A stretch of 64,000 nt of DNA from Paracoccus litorisediminis. GTDB taxonomy: Bacteria; Pseudomonadota; Alphaproteobacteria; Rhodobacterales; Rhodobacteraceae. Below, in pieces: positions 9,075 to 18,449 of this stretch. The stretch is taken from positions 62,001 through 126,000 of the forward strand of contig NZ_WMIG01000003.1 in the NCBI RefSeq assembly GCF_009711205.1. The letters are read 5' to 3'. The stretch's first letter is position 1. Each line of letters begins with the position of its first letter. The position numbers and the translations under genes are program-made. Under the pieces are notes generated by a model. The model was given only the letters and a program-made list of their open reading frames with translations, was not told where the DNA came from and did not search any database.

Positions 9075-10622
9075 TCAGGTCACCGGGGCGGGGTTGAAGA
9101 CCGCCAGCGCGTTATGGATGCCCCAAACATCCGACCACGGCTTCTTGCGACCGCTGGCCACGTCAAGGATCAGCTCGAACAGTTGCTGGCCGACTTCCTC
9201 GATGGTGGCCTCGCCGGTGGCGACGGGGCCGGCGTCGAAATCCATCAGGTCGTGCCAGCGTTTCGCCAGATCGGTGCGGGTCGCGACCTTGATGACCGGC
9301 GCGGCGGCCAGACCGTAGGGCGTGCCACGACCGGTAGTGAAGACCTGAAGCGTCATGCCCGAGGCCAGCTGCTGCGTGCCGCAGACGAAATCCGAGGCAG
9401 GCGTCGCTGCAAAGATCAGGCCCTTTTTCGTCACCCGCTCACCCGGCGCCAGCACCTGAGAGATCTTGCTGCTGCCAGATTTCGCAATCGAACCAAGAGC
9501 TTTCTCGACGATGTTCGACAGTCCGCCCTTCTTGTTGCCGGGCGAGGGGTTGGCGCTGCGGTCGGTGCGACCCTGCGCCAGATAATCGTCATACCATTTC
9601 ATCTCGCGCAGCATGGCGCGGCCGGTTTCCTCATCGGCGCAGCGGGGCGTCAGCAGATGCACCGCATCGCGCACCTCGGTCACTTCCGAGAACATCACCG
9701 TGCCGCCTGCCCGCACGATCAGGTCGGCGGCATAGCCAAGCGCCGGGTTCGCGGTCACGCCCGAAAACGCGTCCGAGCCGCCGCATTGCAGGCCAACCAC
9801 CAATTCGGATGCCGGGACGGTTTCGCGGGTGCGGCGGTTCAACTGCTCCAGCCGTTCCTCGGCCATGGCCAGAATGCCGTCGATCATCGCCTGAAAGCCG
9901 GTGAAGCCTTCGTCCTGCAGGCTAAGGACATTGCGCATGGCAAGGTCCGAGGGCAGTTCGGGCATCAGGGTCTCGGGGCGCAGCTTCTCGCAGCCAAGGC
10001 CGACGACCAGAATCTCGCCGCCGAAATTCGGGTTCCGGGCCAGGTTCTGCAAGGTGCGGATCGGGACCACGGCCTCGGGGGCGTTGATCGCCACGCCGCA
10101 GCCGTAAAGGTGGTTCAGGCCGACCACGTCATCGACATTGGGGTATTTCGGCAGCAGGCGTTCCTTGATGATGCGGACGGCGTGATCGACCACGCCCGCC
10201 ACGCAATGCACCGAGGTCGAGATGCCCAGCACGTTGCGCGTGCCCACGGTTCCGTCGGCATTGCGGTAGCCCTCGAAGGTATAGCCTTCCAGCGCAGGCA
10301 GATCGGCGGGAACCTTGGTCGCCAGCGGCAGGCTTGCCAGTTCCGGCGGCGTGGGCAGTTCCAGCAGCAATTCGTTGACCCAGGACCCGCGCGGCAGGGC
10401 CTTGATCGCATAGCCGATGACCTCGCCATAGCGGGTGATCGCGCCGCCTTCGGGGATATCGGCCAGCGTGACCTTATGGGCCTGCGGGACGTGATCGATC
10501 AGGGTGATGTCACCCATCTGCGTCCCGGCGGGCAGGCCGCCGGAATTGACGACGATGGCCACGTTGTCGCTGGGGTTCAAACGGATCGAACGGGGGGCTT
10601 CCATGGCTACCTGCTGGTTCAT
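9075..10622 (-). CDS. garD: Galactarate dehydratase
   Basis: Dehydrates galactarate (mucate) to 5-keto-4-deoxy-D-glucarate, the first step of galactarate use, in the cytoplasm. At 515 residues it is close to the E. coli enzyme, and long blocks match what I know of that protein: [90 protein letters not shown] and the C-terminal [13 protein letters not shown]. Both the N-terminal SAF-like domain and the UxaA/GarD core are present. The next gene upstream on the same strand is a hexarate-type MFS transporter, and a FadR/GntR gene is divergent from that. The later steps (aldolase, reductase or KDG dehydratase) are not in the window. Confidence 0.97.
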   Translation of the reverse strand: MNQQVAMEAPRSIRLNPSDNVAIVVNSGGLPAGTQMGDITLIDHVPQAHKVTLADIPEGGAITRYGEVIGYAIKALPRGSWVNELLLELPTPPELASLPLATKVPADLPALEGYTFEGYRNADGTVGTRNVLGISTSVHCVAGVVDHAVRIIKERLLPKYPNVDDVVGLNHLYGCGVAINAPEAVVPIRTLQNLARNPNFGGEILVVGLGCEKLRPETLMPELPSDLAMRNVLSLQDEGFTGFQAMIDGILAMAEERLEQLNRRTRETVPASELVVGLQCGGSDAFSGVTANPALGYAADLIVRAGGTVMFSEVTEVRDAVHLLTPRCADEETGRAMLREMKWYDDYLAQGRTDRSANPSPGNKKGGLSNIVEKALGSIAKSGSSKISQVLAPGERVTKKGLIFAATPASDFVCGTQQLASGMTLQVFTTGRGTPYGLAAAPVIKVATRTDLAKRWHDLMDFDAGPVATGEATIEEVGQQLFELILDVASGRKKPWSDVWGIHNALAVFNPAPVT

Positions 10623-10706
10623 CTCGGGCTCCTCGGGTTGCGCCGGAACCGGCGCAGGAATGTCACGTAAATGGCGGCAACCCGAGGGCCGCCGCCAAGA
10701 CTGTCA

Positions 10707-12071
10707 TCACGCGTTTTGCGCGACCAGCGATTTCTTCAGCTCGACCCGCTCGATACGACCGACAAAGACCAGCATCATGAACAGGGCGACTGCGGCGCTA
10801 AGACCGACAAAGACCAGCGCGCTGTTGAACGACCCGCCGCTGGCCTGCACCAGATAGCCGATGACGATCGGCGTCACGATGCCGGCCGAGTTGCCGAAGG
10901 TGTTGAACAGGCTGCCCGAGATGCCGCCGGCTTCCTTGGGCGAGGTATCCGACACGATCGCCCAGCCCAGCGAGCCCACGCCCTTGCCGAAGAAGGCCAG
11001 CGACATGAAGAAGATGACCAGCGCGTTCGAGTCGACATATTCGCAGGCCAGCATCGACATCGCCAGGAACATGCCGATCACGATCGGCGTCTTGCGGGCG
11101 ACGGTCAGCGAATAGCCGCGTTTCAGCATCTGGTCCGACAGCCAGCCGCCCAGCAGCGCACCGGCAAAGCCGCACAGCGCCGGCAGCGAGGCGACAAAGC
11201 CCGCCTTCAGGATCGACATGCCGCGTTCCTTGACCAGATAGATCGGGAACCAGGTCAGGAAGAAATAGGTCAGGATGTTGATGCAGAACTGGAACATATA
11301 GACGCCCAGCAGCATGCGGCTGGCCAGCAGTTCCTTGATGCATTTCATCGTGTCGACGGTCTTGGGCTTCGCCTCGGATGCGGCATAGTCCAGATCGACC
11401 AGCGCGCCGCCCTCACGGATATAGTCCAGCTCGGCCTGATTGACGCCCGGATGCAGGCGCGGCGGGAAGATGAACTTGCCCCAGACCGCAGCCAGCACGA
11501 CGCCAAGCGCGCCGATGATGTAGAACACTGCCTCCCAGCCGAAGGTGTGGACGATGAAGCCCATCAGCGGCGCGAATGCGGCAGTGGCGAAATATTGCGA
11601 CGAGTTGAAGATCGCCGAGGCAAACCCGCGTTCCTGTTTCGGGAACCAGGCCGAGGTCAGCCGGGCATTGCCGGGGAAGCAGGGCGCTTCAGCGGCACCC
11701 ACCGCCAGACGCAGGCCGAACAGCAGCGCGACAGCGGCGCCACCGGTCAGGAAGCCGACCAGGCCTTGCGCCATGGTGAAGACCGACCACAGCAGCAGAC
11801 CCCAGAAATAGACTTTGCGCGAGCCGTGCTTGTCCAGCATCGTGCCCATCGGCAACTGCGCCAGCACATAGGACCAGGCAAAGGCCGACATGATGTAGCC
11901 CATCTGGACCGAGGACAGGCCAAGGGCCGCGCTCATGTCCTTGCCCGCCATCGACATGGTCGCGCGGTCGGCATAGTTGATCGTGGTCGCGATGAAGAGC
12001 ATCGCAAGAATGCCCCAGCGGGCATTGGTGCGCCGGGCCTCTGCCGCAGCAGAGCCCAGATGTGTGGACAT
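10707..12071 (-). CDS. MFS transporter, glucarate/galactarate (anion:cation symporter) type
   Basis: Inner-membrane importer of the anion:cation symporter branch of the major facilitator superfamily, 454 residues with about twelve hydrophobic segments. Early signatures are NYADRATMSMAGKDMS and WSYVLAQLPMGTMLDKHGSR (TM1 to loop 2-3), as in the GudP/GarP hexarate transporters. Placement 84 bases upstream of garD on the same strand makes galactarate or glucarate the likely substrate. The ATG at 12071 (MSTHLG) is chosen. A GGAGG lies upstream with rather long spacing (~13 bases), and the frame is open 22 codons further up without better support. Confidence 0.92.
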   Translation of the reverse strand: MSTHLGSAAAEARRTNARWGILAMLFIATTINYADRATMSMAGKDMSAALGLSSVQMGYIMSAFAWSYVLAQLPMGTMLDKHGSRKVYFWGLLLWSVFTMAQGLVGFLTGGAAVALLFGLRLAVGAAEAPCFPGNARLTSAWFPKQERGFASAIFNSSQYFATAAFAPLMGFIVHTFGWEAVFYIIGALGVVLAAVWGKFIFPPRLHPGVNQAELDYIREGGALVDLDYAASEAKPKTVDTMKCIKELLASRMLLGVYMFQFCINILTYFFLTWFPIYLVKERGMSILKAGFVASLPALCGFAGALLGGWLSDQMLKRGYSLTVARKTPIVIGMFLAMSMLACEYVDSNALVIFFMSLAFFGKGVGSLGWAIVSDTSPKEAGGISGSLFNTFGNSAGIVTPIVIGYLVQASGGSFNSALVFVGLSAAVALFMMLVFVGRIERVELKKSLVAQNA

Positions 12072-12420
12072 ATCCAAAGGCTGTTCCTCCCGAGCCTGTA
12101 TCAGTTCCAGACGACCTGAGCGGCGCGGGTCGCGCATTATCCGCTGGATCAGGGCGCGGGGATTCGTCCCGTCGCAAGCCGTTGAACCGGTTGGATTTTC
12201 AGGTCGCCATGCAGTTACATGTCATACAACTATGCGATTCACCGCCGGTTTGACAATACAAATAATACAAGTTGGCGAGACGCCGCCCGCGATCCCTGCC
12301 GCAGCCCCCTTGCCACAGACCCTGCCCCGCACAAGGCGCGCCCCTACACATGGGGCGCGCGACGGACTATCTTTCGCCGCGGAGGAGGCGTCGCACCCGT
12401 CGCGACGCAAGGAAATACAA
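12072..12420. promoter_or_regulatory. Divergent promoter region between hexarate transporter and FadR-type regulator
   Basis: About 350 gene-free bases. The segment 12219-12229 (ATGTCATACAA) fits the FadR-subfamily half-site pattern nGTnnnACnA except at the outermost base, and is a candidate operator for the divergent GntR protein. An AT-rich island at 12250-12270 holds TTGACA (12250-12255) and two copies of AATACAA. No convincing -10 element could be paired with it by eye. Confidence 0.4.
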
Positions 12421-13158
12421 GTGGAAAGCAGATTGAGGGACGACAGGACCATCCCGGACGAAAGCGCGCGCGGCGCAGGCGCGGCCACGCTGGCCGACCA
12501 GATCTATGACGAGATCCTGCACCTGATCCTGAACAAACCCCTACCCGAAGGCAGCCGTCTGCCGACCGAGGCGCAGTTCTGCCAGATGTATTCGGTATCC
12601 CGGACCGTCGTGCGCGAGGCCCTGTCGCGGCTGAAGATCGACGGCATCGTCACCTCGCGTCAGGGTCAGGGCAGCATGGTGCTGCGCAAGCCCAATGCGG
12701 GCGTGCTGGATTATCCCGATATCGGCAGCATCGCCACGATGCAGCGGCTGTTCGAATTCCGGCAGGTCATCGAATGCGAGGTCGCGGGTTTTGCGGCGAC
12801 CCGCCACACGCCCGAACAGCTGGCCCGGATCGAGGCCGCGCATCGCGCCGTGGACGTGGCCCTTGCCGCCGGTGCGCATGGGATCGAGGAAGACCGCCTG
12901 CTGCATCTGGCAATTGCCGAGGCAGCGCATAACGCCTTCCTGCTTGCGGCTTTGGCCTCGGCCGGGCCGCAATTCGTCAAAAGCATCGAATTTGCCCGCA
13001 GCTTGTCAGGCAGGCTCAGCCCCGGCCGCATCGCATTGGTCAGTCAGGAACATGCTGCCATTGTCGAGGCAATCCGTGCCCGCGATGCGGAAGCCGCGCG
13101 GGCCGCGATGGCCGAGCATCTGACCCGCACCCGGACCCGCGTCTTCCTTGAGGAATAG
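12421..13158 (+). CDS. FadR/GntR-family regulator (FCD domain)
   Basis: Transcriptional regulator of 245 residues, probably a repressor of the divergent galactarate genes released by a sugar acid. The N-terminal winged helix spans residues ~20-90 (LADQIYDEILHLILNKPLPE, then GSRLPTEAQFCQMYSVSRTV, REALSRLKIDGIV). The C-terminal FCD domain has FEFRQVIECEVAGFAATRHT, then the DRLLHLAIAEAAHN and SQEHAAIVEAIRARD segments carrying the metal-binding histidines. The frame is open far upstream, but GTG at 12421 follows AAGGA at a normal 8-base distance and gives the family's usual length. Role is inferred from position. Confidence 0.9.
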   Translation: MESRLRDDRTIPDESARGAGAATLADQIYDEILHLILNKPLPEGSRLPTEAQFCQMYSVSRTVVREALSRLKIDGIVTSRQGQGSMVLRKPNAGVLDYPDIGSIATMQRLFEFRQVIECEVAGFAATRHTPEQLARIEAAHRAVDVALAAGAHGIEEDRLLHLAIAEAAHNAFLLAALASAGPQFVKSIEFARSLSGRLSPGRIALVSQEHAAIVEAIRARDAEAARAAMAEHLTRTRTRVFLEE

Positions 13159-13164
13159 GGCGGT

Positions 13165-13932
13165 TCAGCCGGCCAAGCTGGCCGCCTTGCGGGTAGCCGC
13201 GGCGAAACCTTCCTGAAGCGCGGTGTCAAAGCCCAGCCGCTGCGCCTCAAGCAGGCCAGCGGCGGTGGTCCCGGCGTAATCGACATAGCTTTGCACCATG
13301 GCCTCGGCCTCGGCCATGCGGCCCGACAGCAGGCGCGCGGCGTCGCAGATGACGGCCTCGGCGGCGTGTTCGGCGACCGAGCGGGGCAGCCCCTGATCGG
13401 TCAGATAGCGCATGATCGCCACCGCCATCAGCGCCGGATAGGCCGGACCGGCACCGGGCACGGCGGTCATCAGGTCCAGTTGCGATTCCTCGGTCAGTTC
13501 TTCCTCGCGCCCGATGGCCGACAGAATCGCGGCGATCCGCGCCCGGTCCTGCCGGGTCACGTCCGGCCCCGCCACCCAAGGCGAATAGGACGCCCCGATC
13601 TCGGCCGCGGCATTGGGGATGGCGCGGACGGTGCGCGGCCCGATGGCCGCGATCGGCACCCCCGCCATCACCGACAGCACCAGCCGCCCCTGCCCCGCGA
13701 AATCCAAGCCCGGCCAGTCCTGCGGGCGCACCGACAGCACGACGACCTCGGAGCGCTCGACCAGATCGCGGCAATCGCGCGCCCATTGGACCTTATGGCC
13801 GAAATAATCCTCGCGCGGGCCGGAGCGGTTCAGGATCACCAGATCCTGCGCCTCGACCGTTTCGGTCGCCAGCAGCGCCCGCCCCAGTGCCGCGCCGATC
13901 CAGCCGGTGCCGCCAATGATGCCGATGGTCAT
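13165..13932 (-). CDS. Pyrroline-5-carboxylate reductase-like imine reductase
   Basis: NAD(P)H-dependent reductase of the ProC family, 255 residues. The N-terminal Rossmann motif is IGIIGGTGWIGAALGRALL. VVVLSVRPQDW corresponds to the family VKPQ loop, followed by SVMAGVPIAAI. The C-terminal helical domain has MTAVPGAGPAY, and VQSYVDYAGTTAAGLLEAQ corresponds to the TSPGGTT region, here changed to DYAGTT. This divergence, and linkage to a TetR gene (overlap of 4 bases) and a divergent N-demethylase-type flavoenzyme, suggest a catabolic or osmolyte-related imine reductase rather than the housekeeping proline enzyme. That is inference. Confidence 0.85.
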   Translation of the reverse strand: MTIGIIGGTGWIGAALGRALLATETVEAQDLVILNRSGPREDYFGHKVQWARDCRDLVERSEVVVLSVRPQDWPGLDFAGQGRLVLSVMAGVPIAAIGPRTVRAIPNAAAEIGASYSPWVAGPDVTRQDRARIAAILSAIGREEELTEESQLDLMTAVPGAGPAYPALMAVAIMRYLTDQGLPRSVAEHAAEAVICDAARLLSGRMAEAEAMVQSYVDYAGTTAAGLLEAQRLGFDTALQEGFAAATRKAASLAG

Positions 13933-14555
13933 GAGGCCTCCTCCAGTCCCGCCCGGAACCGCGCCAGTTCCGCCGCATCGGGGCGGCGTCCGGTATAGAT
14001 TTCGACGTAATGCGGAATGCGTTCAAGCCGCGTGGTCAGGCTTTCGCGCGTCTGCATCGAGATATAGCCGATCTGCACCAGATAGACCGTCCGCGCCCGG
14101 ACATCGGCGTCCTTCGGGTCATGGCCCCAGCGCATCAGCAGGGATTCGATCGCGGATAGCCGCGCGGCATCGGCTTCCTGCAACCGGACCATCATCGCCC
14201 CATCGCTTAGCGCCCAGCTGCGCGCGGCGAATTCCAGCCTTGCGTCGAAACGCTCGCTCAGGAAACAGCCGATCAGGTTCAGCATCGCCTCGGTCTCGGT
14301 CGCGGCAAAGGCATGGCTGGCGGCGACCAGCGGCGCGGTGGTGCGTTCCGCCCACAACCCGGCCAAGGCGTCCAGGAGCGCCGCCCGATCCTTGAAAAAC
14401 CAGTAGAACGAGGTCCGCGACAGCCTCAGCCGCGCCGCCAGGGGCTGGATCTTGACCGCATCGACGCCGTTTTCGATCAGCGCGTCATAGGCCGCACCCA
14501 GCCACAAATCGGGCGAGCCGCGCCAGCCTGCATCCTGTTCCTGAACGCTATCCAT
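13929..14555 (-). CDS. TetR-family transcriptional regulator
   Basis: 208 residues. The N-terminal helix-turn-helix is readable: LGAAYDALIENGVDAVKIQP, then LAARLRLSRTSFYWFFKDRA, with the typical FYWFFKDRAALL recognition-helix end. The remaining residues are the helical ligand domain, with no readable ligand. Its stop overlaps the start of the P5C-reductase-like gene by 4 bases (ATGA), so they are co-transcribed. The start lies ~110 bases from the divergent flavoenzyme gene, which it probably controls along with its own operon. Confidence 0.9.
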   Translation of the reverse strand: MDSVQEQDAGWRGSPDLWLGAAYDALIENGVDAVKIQPLAARLRLSRTSFYWFFKDRAALLDALAGLWAERTTAPLVAASHAFAATETEAMLNLIGCFLSERFDARLEFAARSWALSDGAMMVRLQEADAARLSAIESLLMRWGHDPKDADVRARTVYLVQIGYISMQTRESLTTRLERIPHYVEIYTGRRPDAAELARFRAGLEEAS

Positions 14556-14668
14556 GCATCCAGACTAGGGCCGCCCGCGTGCTTGGGCAAGAAAATGTTC
14601 AGTCATGAACGAAAACTTGACACATATGAACAGTTTTGGAATCCTGCCTTCAGCAACCGGAGGCCGAC

Positions 14669-16705
14669 ATGTCCCGCGACCCGCTTCTGCAGCCGTTTCA
14701 GCTTCGTCATCTGACGCTGCGCAACCGCATCATGATCACATCCCACGAACCCGCCTATGCCGAGGACGGGATGCCCAAGGAACGCTACCGCGCCTATCAC
14801 GTCGAACGGGCGCGGGCGGGCGTGGCGATGACCATGACGGCGGGCTCGGCCAGCGTGGCGCGCGACAGCCCGCCCGCCTTCAACAACATCCTTGTCTGGA
14901 AGGATGAGGTCGTCGGCTGGATGCGGCAGCTGGTCGACGAATGCCACGACCATGGCGCGGCGGTGATGATCCAGCTGACCCATCTGGGGCGGCGCACCCG
15001 CTGGGATACCGGCGACTGGCTGCCCGTCCTTGCCCCCAGCCACGAACGCGAGGCCGCGCATCGCGCCTTTCCCAAACGCATCGAGGATTGGGACATCGCC
15101 CGCGTCATCAGCGATTTCACCGATGCCGCCGAGCGGATGAAGGCCGCCGGCGTCGACGGGATCGAGCTTGAGGCTTACGGCCACCTGCTGGAACAATTCT
15201 GGTCGCCGCTGACCAATGATCTGGAGGCACCCTATGGCGGATCGCTGGACAATCGGCTGCGCTTTGCGATGCAGGTGCTGGGGTCCATCCGCGACCGCTG
15301 CGGGCCGGATTTCATCGTGGGCCTGCGCTATACCGGCGATCAGGATCTGCCCGGCGGCATGGGCAAGGCCGAGGGGCTGGAGGTCAGCCGCAAGCTGCGC
15401 GACAGCGGGCTGGTCGATTTCCTGAACGTGGTGCGCGGCCATATCGACACCGATGCCGGCCTGACCGACCTGATCCCGATTCAGGGCATGCGCAACGCCC
15501 CGCATCTGGATTTCGCCGGAGAGATCCGCGCCGCGACCGGGATGCCGACCTTTCACGCCGCCAAGATCCCCGATCTTGCCACCGCCCGCCACGCCATCGC
15601 CAGCGGGCGGCTGGACATGGTCGGCATGACCCGCGCCCATATGGCCGACCCGCATCTGGTCCGCAAGCTGGTCGAGGGGCATGAGGACGACATCCGCCCC
15701 TGCGTCGGCGCGAATTACTGCCTCGACCGTATCTATCAGGGCGGCATGGCCTTGTGCCTGCACAACCCCGCCACGGGCCGCGAACTGACGATGCCACATG
15801 TCGTGGCCCCCGCGCCCTCCCCGCGCCGCGTGACGGTGGTCGGTGCCGGACCGGGCGGGCTTGAGGCCGCCCGCGTGGCAGCCGCCCGCGGCCATCAGGT
15901 GACGGTGTTCGAGGCCGCGTCCGAGCCCGGCGGCCAGATCCGCCTGACCGCGCAGGATGAAAGACGGCGCGAGATGATCTCGATCATCCGCTGGCGCTAT
16001 GATCAATGCATCAAAGCGGGTGTCGGATTCCGGTTCAACACCTATGCCGAGACCGACACGGTTCTGGAAAGCGATCCCGATATCGTGGTCATCGCCACCG
16101 GCGGCCTGCCCCATACCGAGGTGCTGGCGCAGGGCAATGATCTGGCCTGCTCGGCATGGGATATCCTGTCGGGTGATGTGAAGCCGGGGCGCGAGGTGCT
16201 GGTCTTTGACGATGCGGGCGATCATGCCGGGCTGATGGCCGCCGACCTGATCTCGGCCAGCGGGGCGCGGGTGGAAATCGTCACTCCCGACCGCAGCTTC
16301 GCCCCCGAGGTGATGGCGATGAATCTGGTGCCCTATATGCGCGCGATGCAGGGCCGCGACACCACCTTTACCGTGACGTGGCGGCTGGTCGGGTTGGCAC
16401 GCGAAGCCAACCGCATCCTTGCCACGCTGAGCAGCGATTACGGCCCGGTGACCCGCGAAAGGCTGGTCGATCAGGTCGTGATCAACCACGGCACCCGGCC
16501 GCTGGACGAGCTGTATTTCGATCTGAAGCCCCTGTCCCGGAACTTGGGTGAAGTCGATTACGAGGCGCTGGTGGCGGGTCAGGCGCAAGGGCTTGCCGCC
16601 AATCCGCAGGGCCGCTTCCAGCTGTTCCGCATTGGCGATGCGGTCTCGGCGCGCAATACTCATGCGGCGATCTATGATGCATTGCGGCTGATGAAGGATC
16701 TGTAA
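14669..16705 (+). CDS. FMN/FAD/[4Fe-4S] oxidoreductase, DgcA / N-methylproline demethylase type
   Basis: 678-residue flavoenzyme of the trimethylamine dehydrogenase/2,4-dienoyl-CoA reductase family. Residues ~1-350 form an old-yellow-enzyme TIM barrel (IMITSHEPAYAEDGMPKERY, GVDGIELEAYGHLLEQFWSP, NDLEAPYGGSLDNRLRF). Then come the cluster cysteines in CVGANYCLDRIYQGGMALC. Two dinucleotide domains follow, starting with VTVVGAGPGGLEAARVAAARG. The CVGAxYC...C spacing and NPATGRE are those I associate with dimethylglycine (DgcA) and N-methylproline demethylases. Start ATG 14669 has GGAGG five bases ahead. It is divergent from TetR and the ProC-like reductase. Likely role: oxidative N-demethylation of a methylated amine such as proline betaine derivatives; substrate unproven. 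Confidence 0.85.
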   Translation: MSRDPLLQPFQLRHLTLRNRIMITSHEPAYAEDGMPKERYRAYHVERARAGVAMTMTAGSASVARDSPPAFNNILVWKDEVVGWMRQLVDECHDHGAAVMIQLTHLGRRTRWDTGDWLPVLAPSHEREAAHRAFPKRIEDWDIARVISDFTDAAERMKAAGVDGIELEAYGHLLEQFWSPLTNDLEAPYGGSLDNRLRFAMQVLGSIRDRCGPDFIVGLRYTGDQDLPGGMGKAEGLEVSRKLRDSGLVDFLNVVRGHIDTDAGLTDLIPIQGMRNAPHLDFAGEIRAATGMPTFHAAKIPDLATARHAIASGRLDMVGMTRAHMADPHLVRKLVEGHEDDIRPCVGANYCLDRIYQGGMALCLHNPATGRELTMPHVVAPAPSPRRVTVVGAGPGGLEAARVAAARGHQVTVFEAASEPGGQIRLTAQDERRREMISIIRWRYDQCIKAGVGFRFNTYAETDTVLESDPDIVVIATGGLPHTEVLAQGNDLACSAWDILSGDVKPGREVLVFDDAGDHAGLMAADLISASGARVEIVTPDRSFAPEVMAMNLVPYMRAMQGRDTTFTVTWRLVGLAREANRILATLSSDYGPVTRERLVDQVVINHGTRPLDELYFDLKPLSRNLGEVDYEALVAGQAQGLAANPQGRFQLFRIGDAVSARNTHAAIYDALRLMKDL

Positions 16706-16731
16706 TTTCACTGAAAAGACGACAAAATATA

Positions 16732-16746
16732 ATTTGAATTGCAAAT
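16732..16746. promoter_or_regulatory. Inverted repeat upstream of MarR gene
   Basis: ATTTG-5-CAAAT lies in an AT-rich island between the flavoenzyme stop and the MarR start. TTG...CAA inverted repeats of this size are common MarR-protein sites, so autoregulation of the MarR-FUSC pair is plausible. No tested evidence. Confidence 0.45.
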
Positions 16747-16772
16747 CAATTTAAAGTCGCCATATTGGCGGG

Positions 16773-17231
16773 ATGACACAGGATTCCCCCTCGGCTCGTT
16801 CGCGCTTCGGCATTCGTTTTTCGCTTCTGGCCCGGCGCTGGCGGCGTGCCATCGACCTGCGGCTGGCCGCGGCTGGCCTGTCTGACGCCAGCTGGGTGCC
16901 GCTGGTCCATCTGCGGGAAACCGGCGGCGGCATCTCGCAAAAGGAACTGGCGGCGCTGGTGGGCGTCGACGGCTCCAGCCTTGTGCGGGTGCTGGATTTC
17001 CTGTGCCGCGAAGGTCTGGTCGAACGTCGCCCCGACGCCAGCGATGGCCGCGCCAAGCTGATCCACCTGACCCCCGCCGGTGAGGCCCGCGTCACCGAGA
17101 TCCGCCGCGAGCTTGGCCGCGCCGAGGACGAATTGCTGGCCGATCTGGCCGATACCGACATTGCCGCGATGCTGGGCCATTTCGACCGGATCGAGGCCCG
17201 GATGGTTTCCCCGACCGAGGGCAAGCGATGA
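16773..17231 (+). CDS. MarR-family transcriptional regulator
   Basis: 152-residue winged-helix regulator: ISQKELAALVGVDGSSLVRV is helices 2-4, LVERRPDASDGRAKLIHLTP is the wing, and flanking helices make the dimer. MarR proteins usually repress adjacent efflux or catabolic genes and are released by aromatic or phenolic ligands. The downstream FUSC-type membrane gene starts within its stop codon (4-base overlap at 17228-17231), so it is the obvious target. Confidence 0.92.
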   Translation: MTQDSPSARSRFGIRFSLLARRWRRAIDLRLAAAGLSDASWVPLVHLRETGGGISQKELAALVGVDGSSLVRVLDFLCREGLVERRPDASDGRAKLIHLTPAGEARVTEIRRELGRAEDELLADLADTDIAAMLGHFDRIEARMVSPTEGKR

Positions 17232-18331
17232 CCCAGACCCTGTCCCGCCGTGCCGCCACCCGCCATCTGCTGCGGCCCCTGCATCTGCGCGACAGTCTGA
17301 CGCTGGCGCGGCAGCCGTCTTTGCGCAATGCGGCGCTGGCCGGGTCTCAGGCGGCGCTGACGCTGGCGATTGCCCTGCCGCTGGTGCATCTGTCGCCATG
17401 GCACGGGCTGACCGGCTTTGCCGCACTTGGCGCGCTGGTCGCCCTGTTTGGCCGCTTCGCGCCCGAGGGGCAGCGCGCCCGGGTGCTGCTGCAAAGCGGT
17501 GCGCTGCAGGTTCTGGCGGTGCTGTCCATGTCGCTGGCGGTCTGGCTGGGCCTTTCGGCCAATGGTCAATTGACCTTGCTGGCGCTGGCCAGCGGGGTGC
17601 TGTTCTTTGCCACGACGACATGGCGACTGGGACCGCCGGGGGTGCTGATCTTTGTCTTTGCCGCCGGGGCCGCGATGGGGCATCCGGTCACCCTGCCCGA
17701 GATATTCGGCCGGGTCGCGGCGACCGGTCTGGTCGCGGTCCTCGCCTGGGCGGTCTGCACCCTGACCGAGGTGCTGCGCCATGCCGCCGGGCCCGACCGG
17801 CCCTTGCCGGTCGAACCGGTCCGCCCGCTGGGACATCGGCTGACGGCCTCGGCACGGGTGGTGCTTGGCGCGGGGATCGCGGCATTTGCCAGCGACATGG
17901 CGGGCGCGGCGCATCCGGCCTGGGCGGCGATGGGGGCGATCGTGGTCATTCAGGGCCCGTTCTTGCATGTCAGCATGTCCCGCGCCCTGCAGCGGATGGC
18001 GGGAACGGTTGCCGGGGCGCTGCTGGTCTGGCTGATCCTGCAGGCTGACCCTTCGTTCTGGGTGCTGATCGTGGTGCTGGCCATGCTGCAAATCACCACC
18101 GAGCTGATCATCGGCACGAATTACGGGCTGGGACAGATCCTTGTGACGCCGATGGCCCTGCTGATGAGCTATCTGGCGATGCCGCAGGCCTCGGGCGCGG
18201 CGATGGCGTCGGAACGGGTGCTGGACACGCTGGCGGGCGTGGTGATCGGCATGCTGGTCGCCATCGTCCTTTCGACGCTGGACGACCGGGCGCATCTGGC
18301 CCGCCATCACGACGCGCGTATGGCGGGCTGA
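17228..18331 (+). CDS. FUSC-family inner-membrane protein (putative aromatic/organic-acid efflux)
   Basis: 367-residue polytopic membrane protein of the fusaric-acid-resistance/aromatic-acid-exporter (FUSC/AaeB) family. Six or more hydrophobic segments occur in two groups: residues ~37-165 (AALTLAIALPLVHL, LQVLAVLSMSLAVWLGLS and others), and ~205-345 including HPAWAAMGAIVVIQGPF and RMAGTVAGALLVWLILQA, the family's core repeat. It is shorter than full AaeB because only the membrane part is present. Translationally coupled to the upstream MarR gene, which suggests inducible export of a small aromatic or acidic compound. No AaeA-like adaptor is adjacent. Confidence 0.82.
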   Translation: MTQTLSRRAATRHLLRPLHLRDSLTLARQPSLRNAALAGSQAALTLAIALPLVHLSPWHGLTGFAALGALVALFGRFAPEGQRARVLLQSGALQVLAVLSMSLAVWLGLSANGQLTLLALASGVLFFATTTWRLGPPGVLIFVFAAGAAMGHPVTLPEIFGRVAATGLVAVLAWAVCTLTEVLRHAAGPDRPLPVEPVRPLGHRLTASARVVLGAGIAAFASDMAGAAHPAWAAMGAIVVIQGPFLHVSMSRALQRMAGTVAGALLVWLILQADPSFWVLIVVLAMLQITTELIIGTNYGLGQILVTPMALLMSYLAMPQASGAAMASERVLDTLAGVVIGMLVAIVLSTLDDRAHLARHHDARMAG

Positions 18332-18378
18332 CGCCTAAACCATAAGTCGCAGTTCATCCGCGTTGACAAAATCGTGAT

Positions 18379-18415
18379 CTCTCCCGCACCCTTCCGTTGG
18401 TTTCCACCGGGAGAG
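18379..18415 (+). other. Leader inverted repeat before the PQQ-type dehydrogenase
   Basis: CTCTCCCG (18379-18386) and CGGGAGAG (18408-18415) pair perfectly around a 21-base loop, about 35 bases before the dehydrogenase start. A TTGACA at 18363-18368 lies just upstream. It could be a 5' leader stem or an operator; there is no T-run, so it is not a simple terminator. Confidence 0.45.
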
Positions 18416-18449
18416 GAGCCCGCGCGGAAACGCTTCAGGAGGGGGGATC

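Noticed and set aside
9051-10670. 539-codon plus-strand open frame opposite garD
   Set aside because: garD matches its family over the full length; the opposite frame reads through the terminator and has no motifs.
13165-13932. Housekeeping proC assignment
   Set aside because: Divergent C-terminal motif and catabolic context; left as ProC-like without a symbol.
14603-16744. 713-codon open frame antisense to the flavoenzyme gene
   Set aside because: Low-complexity composition rich in His, Arg, Gln and Gly, no family motifs, and exactly opposite a well-supported gene; a result of high GC at third positions.
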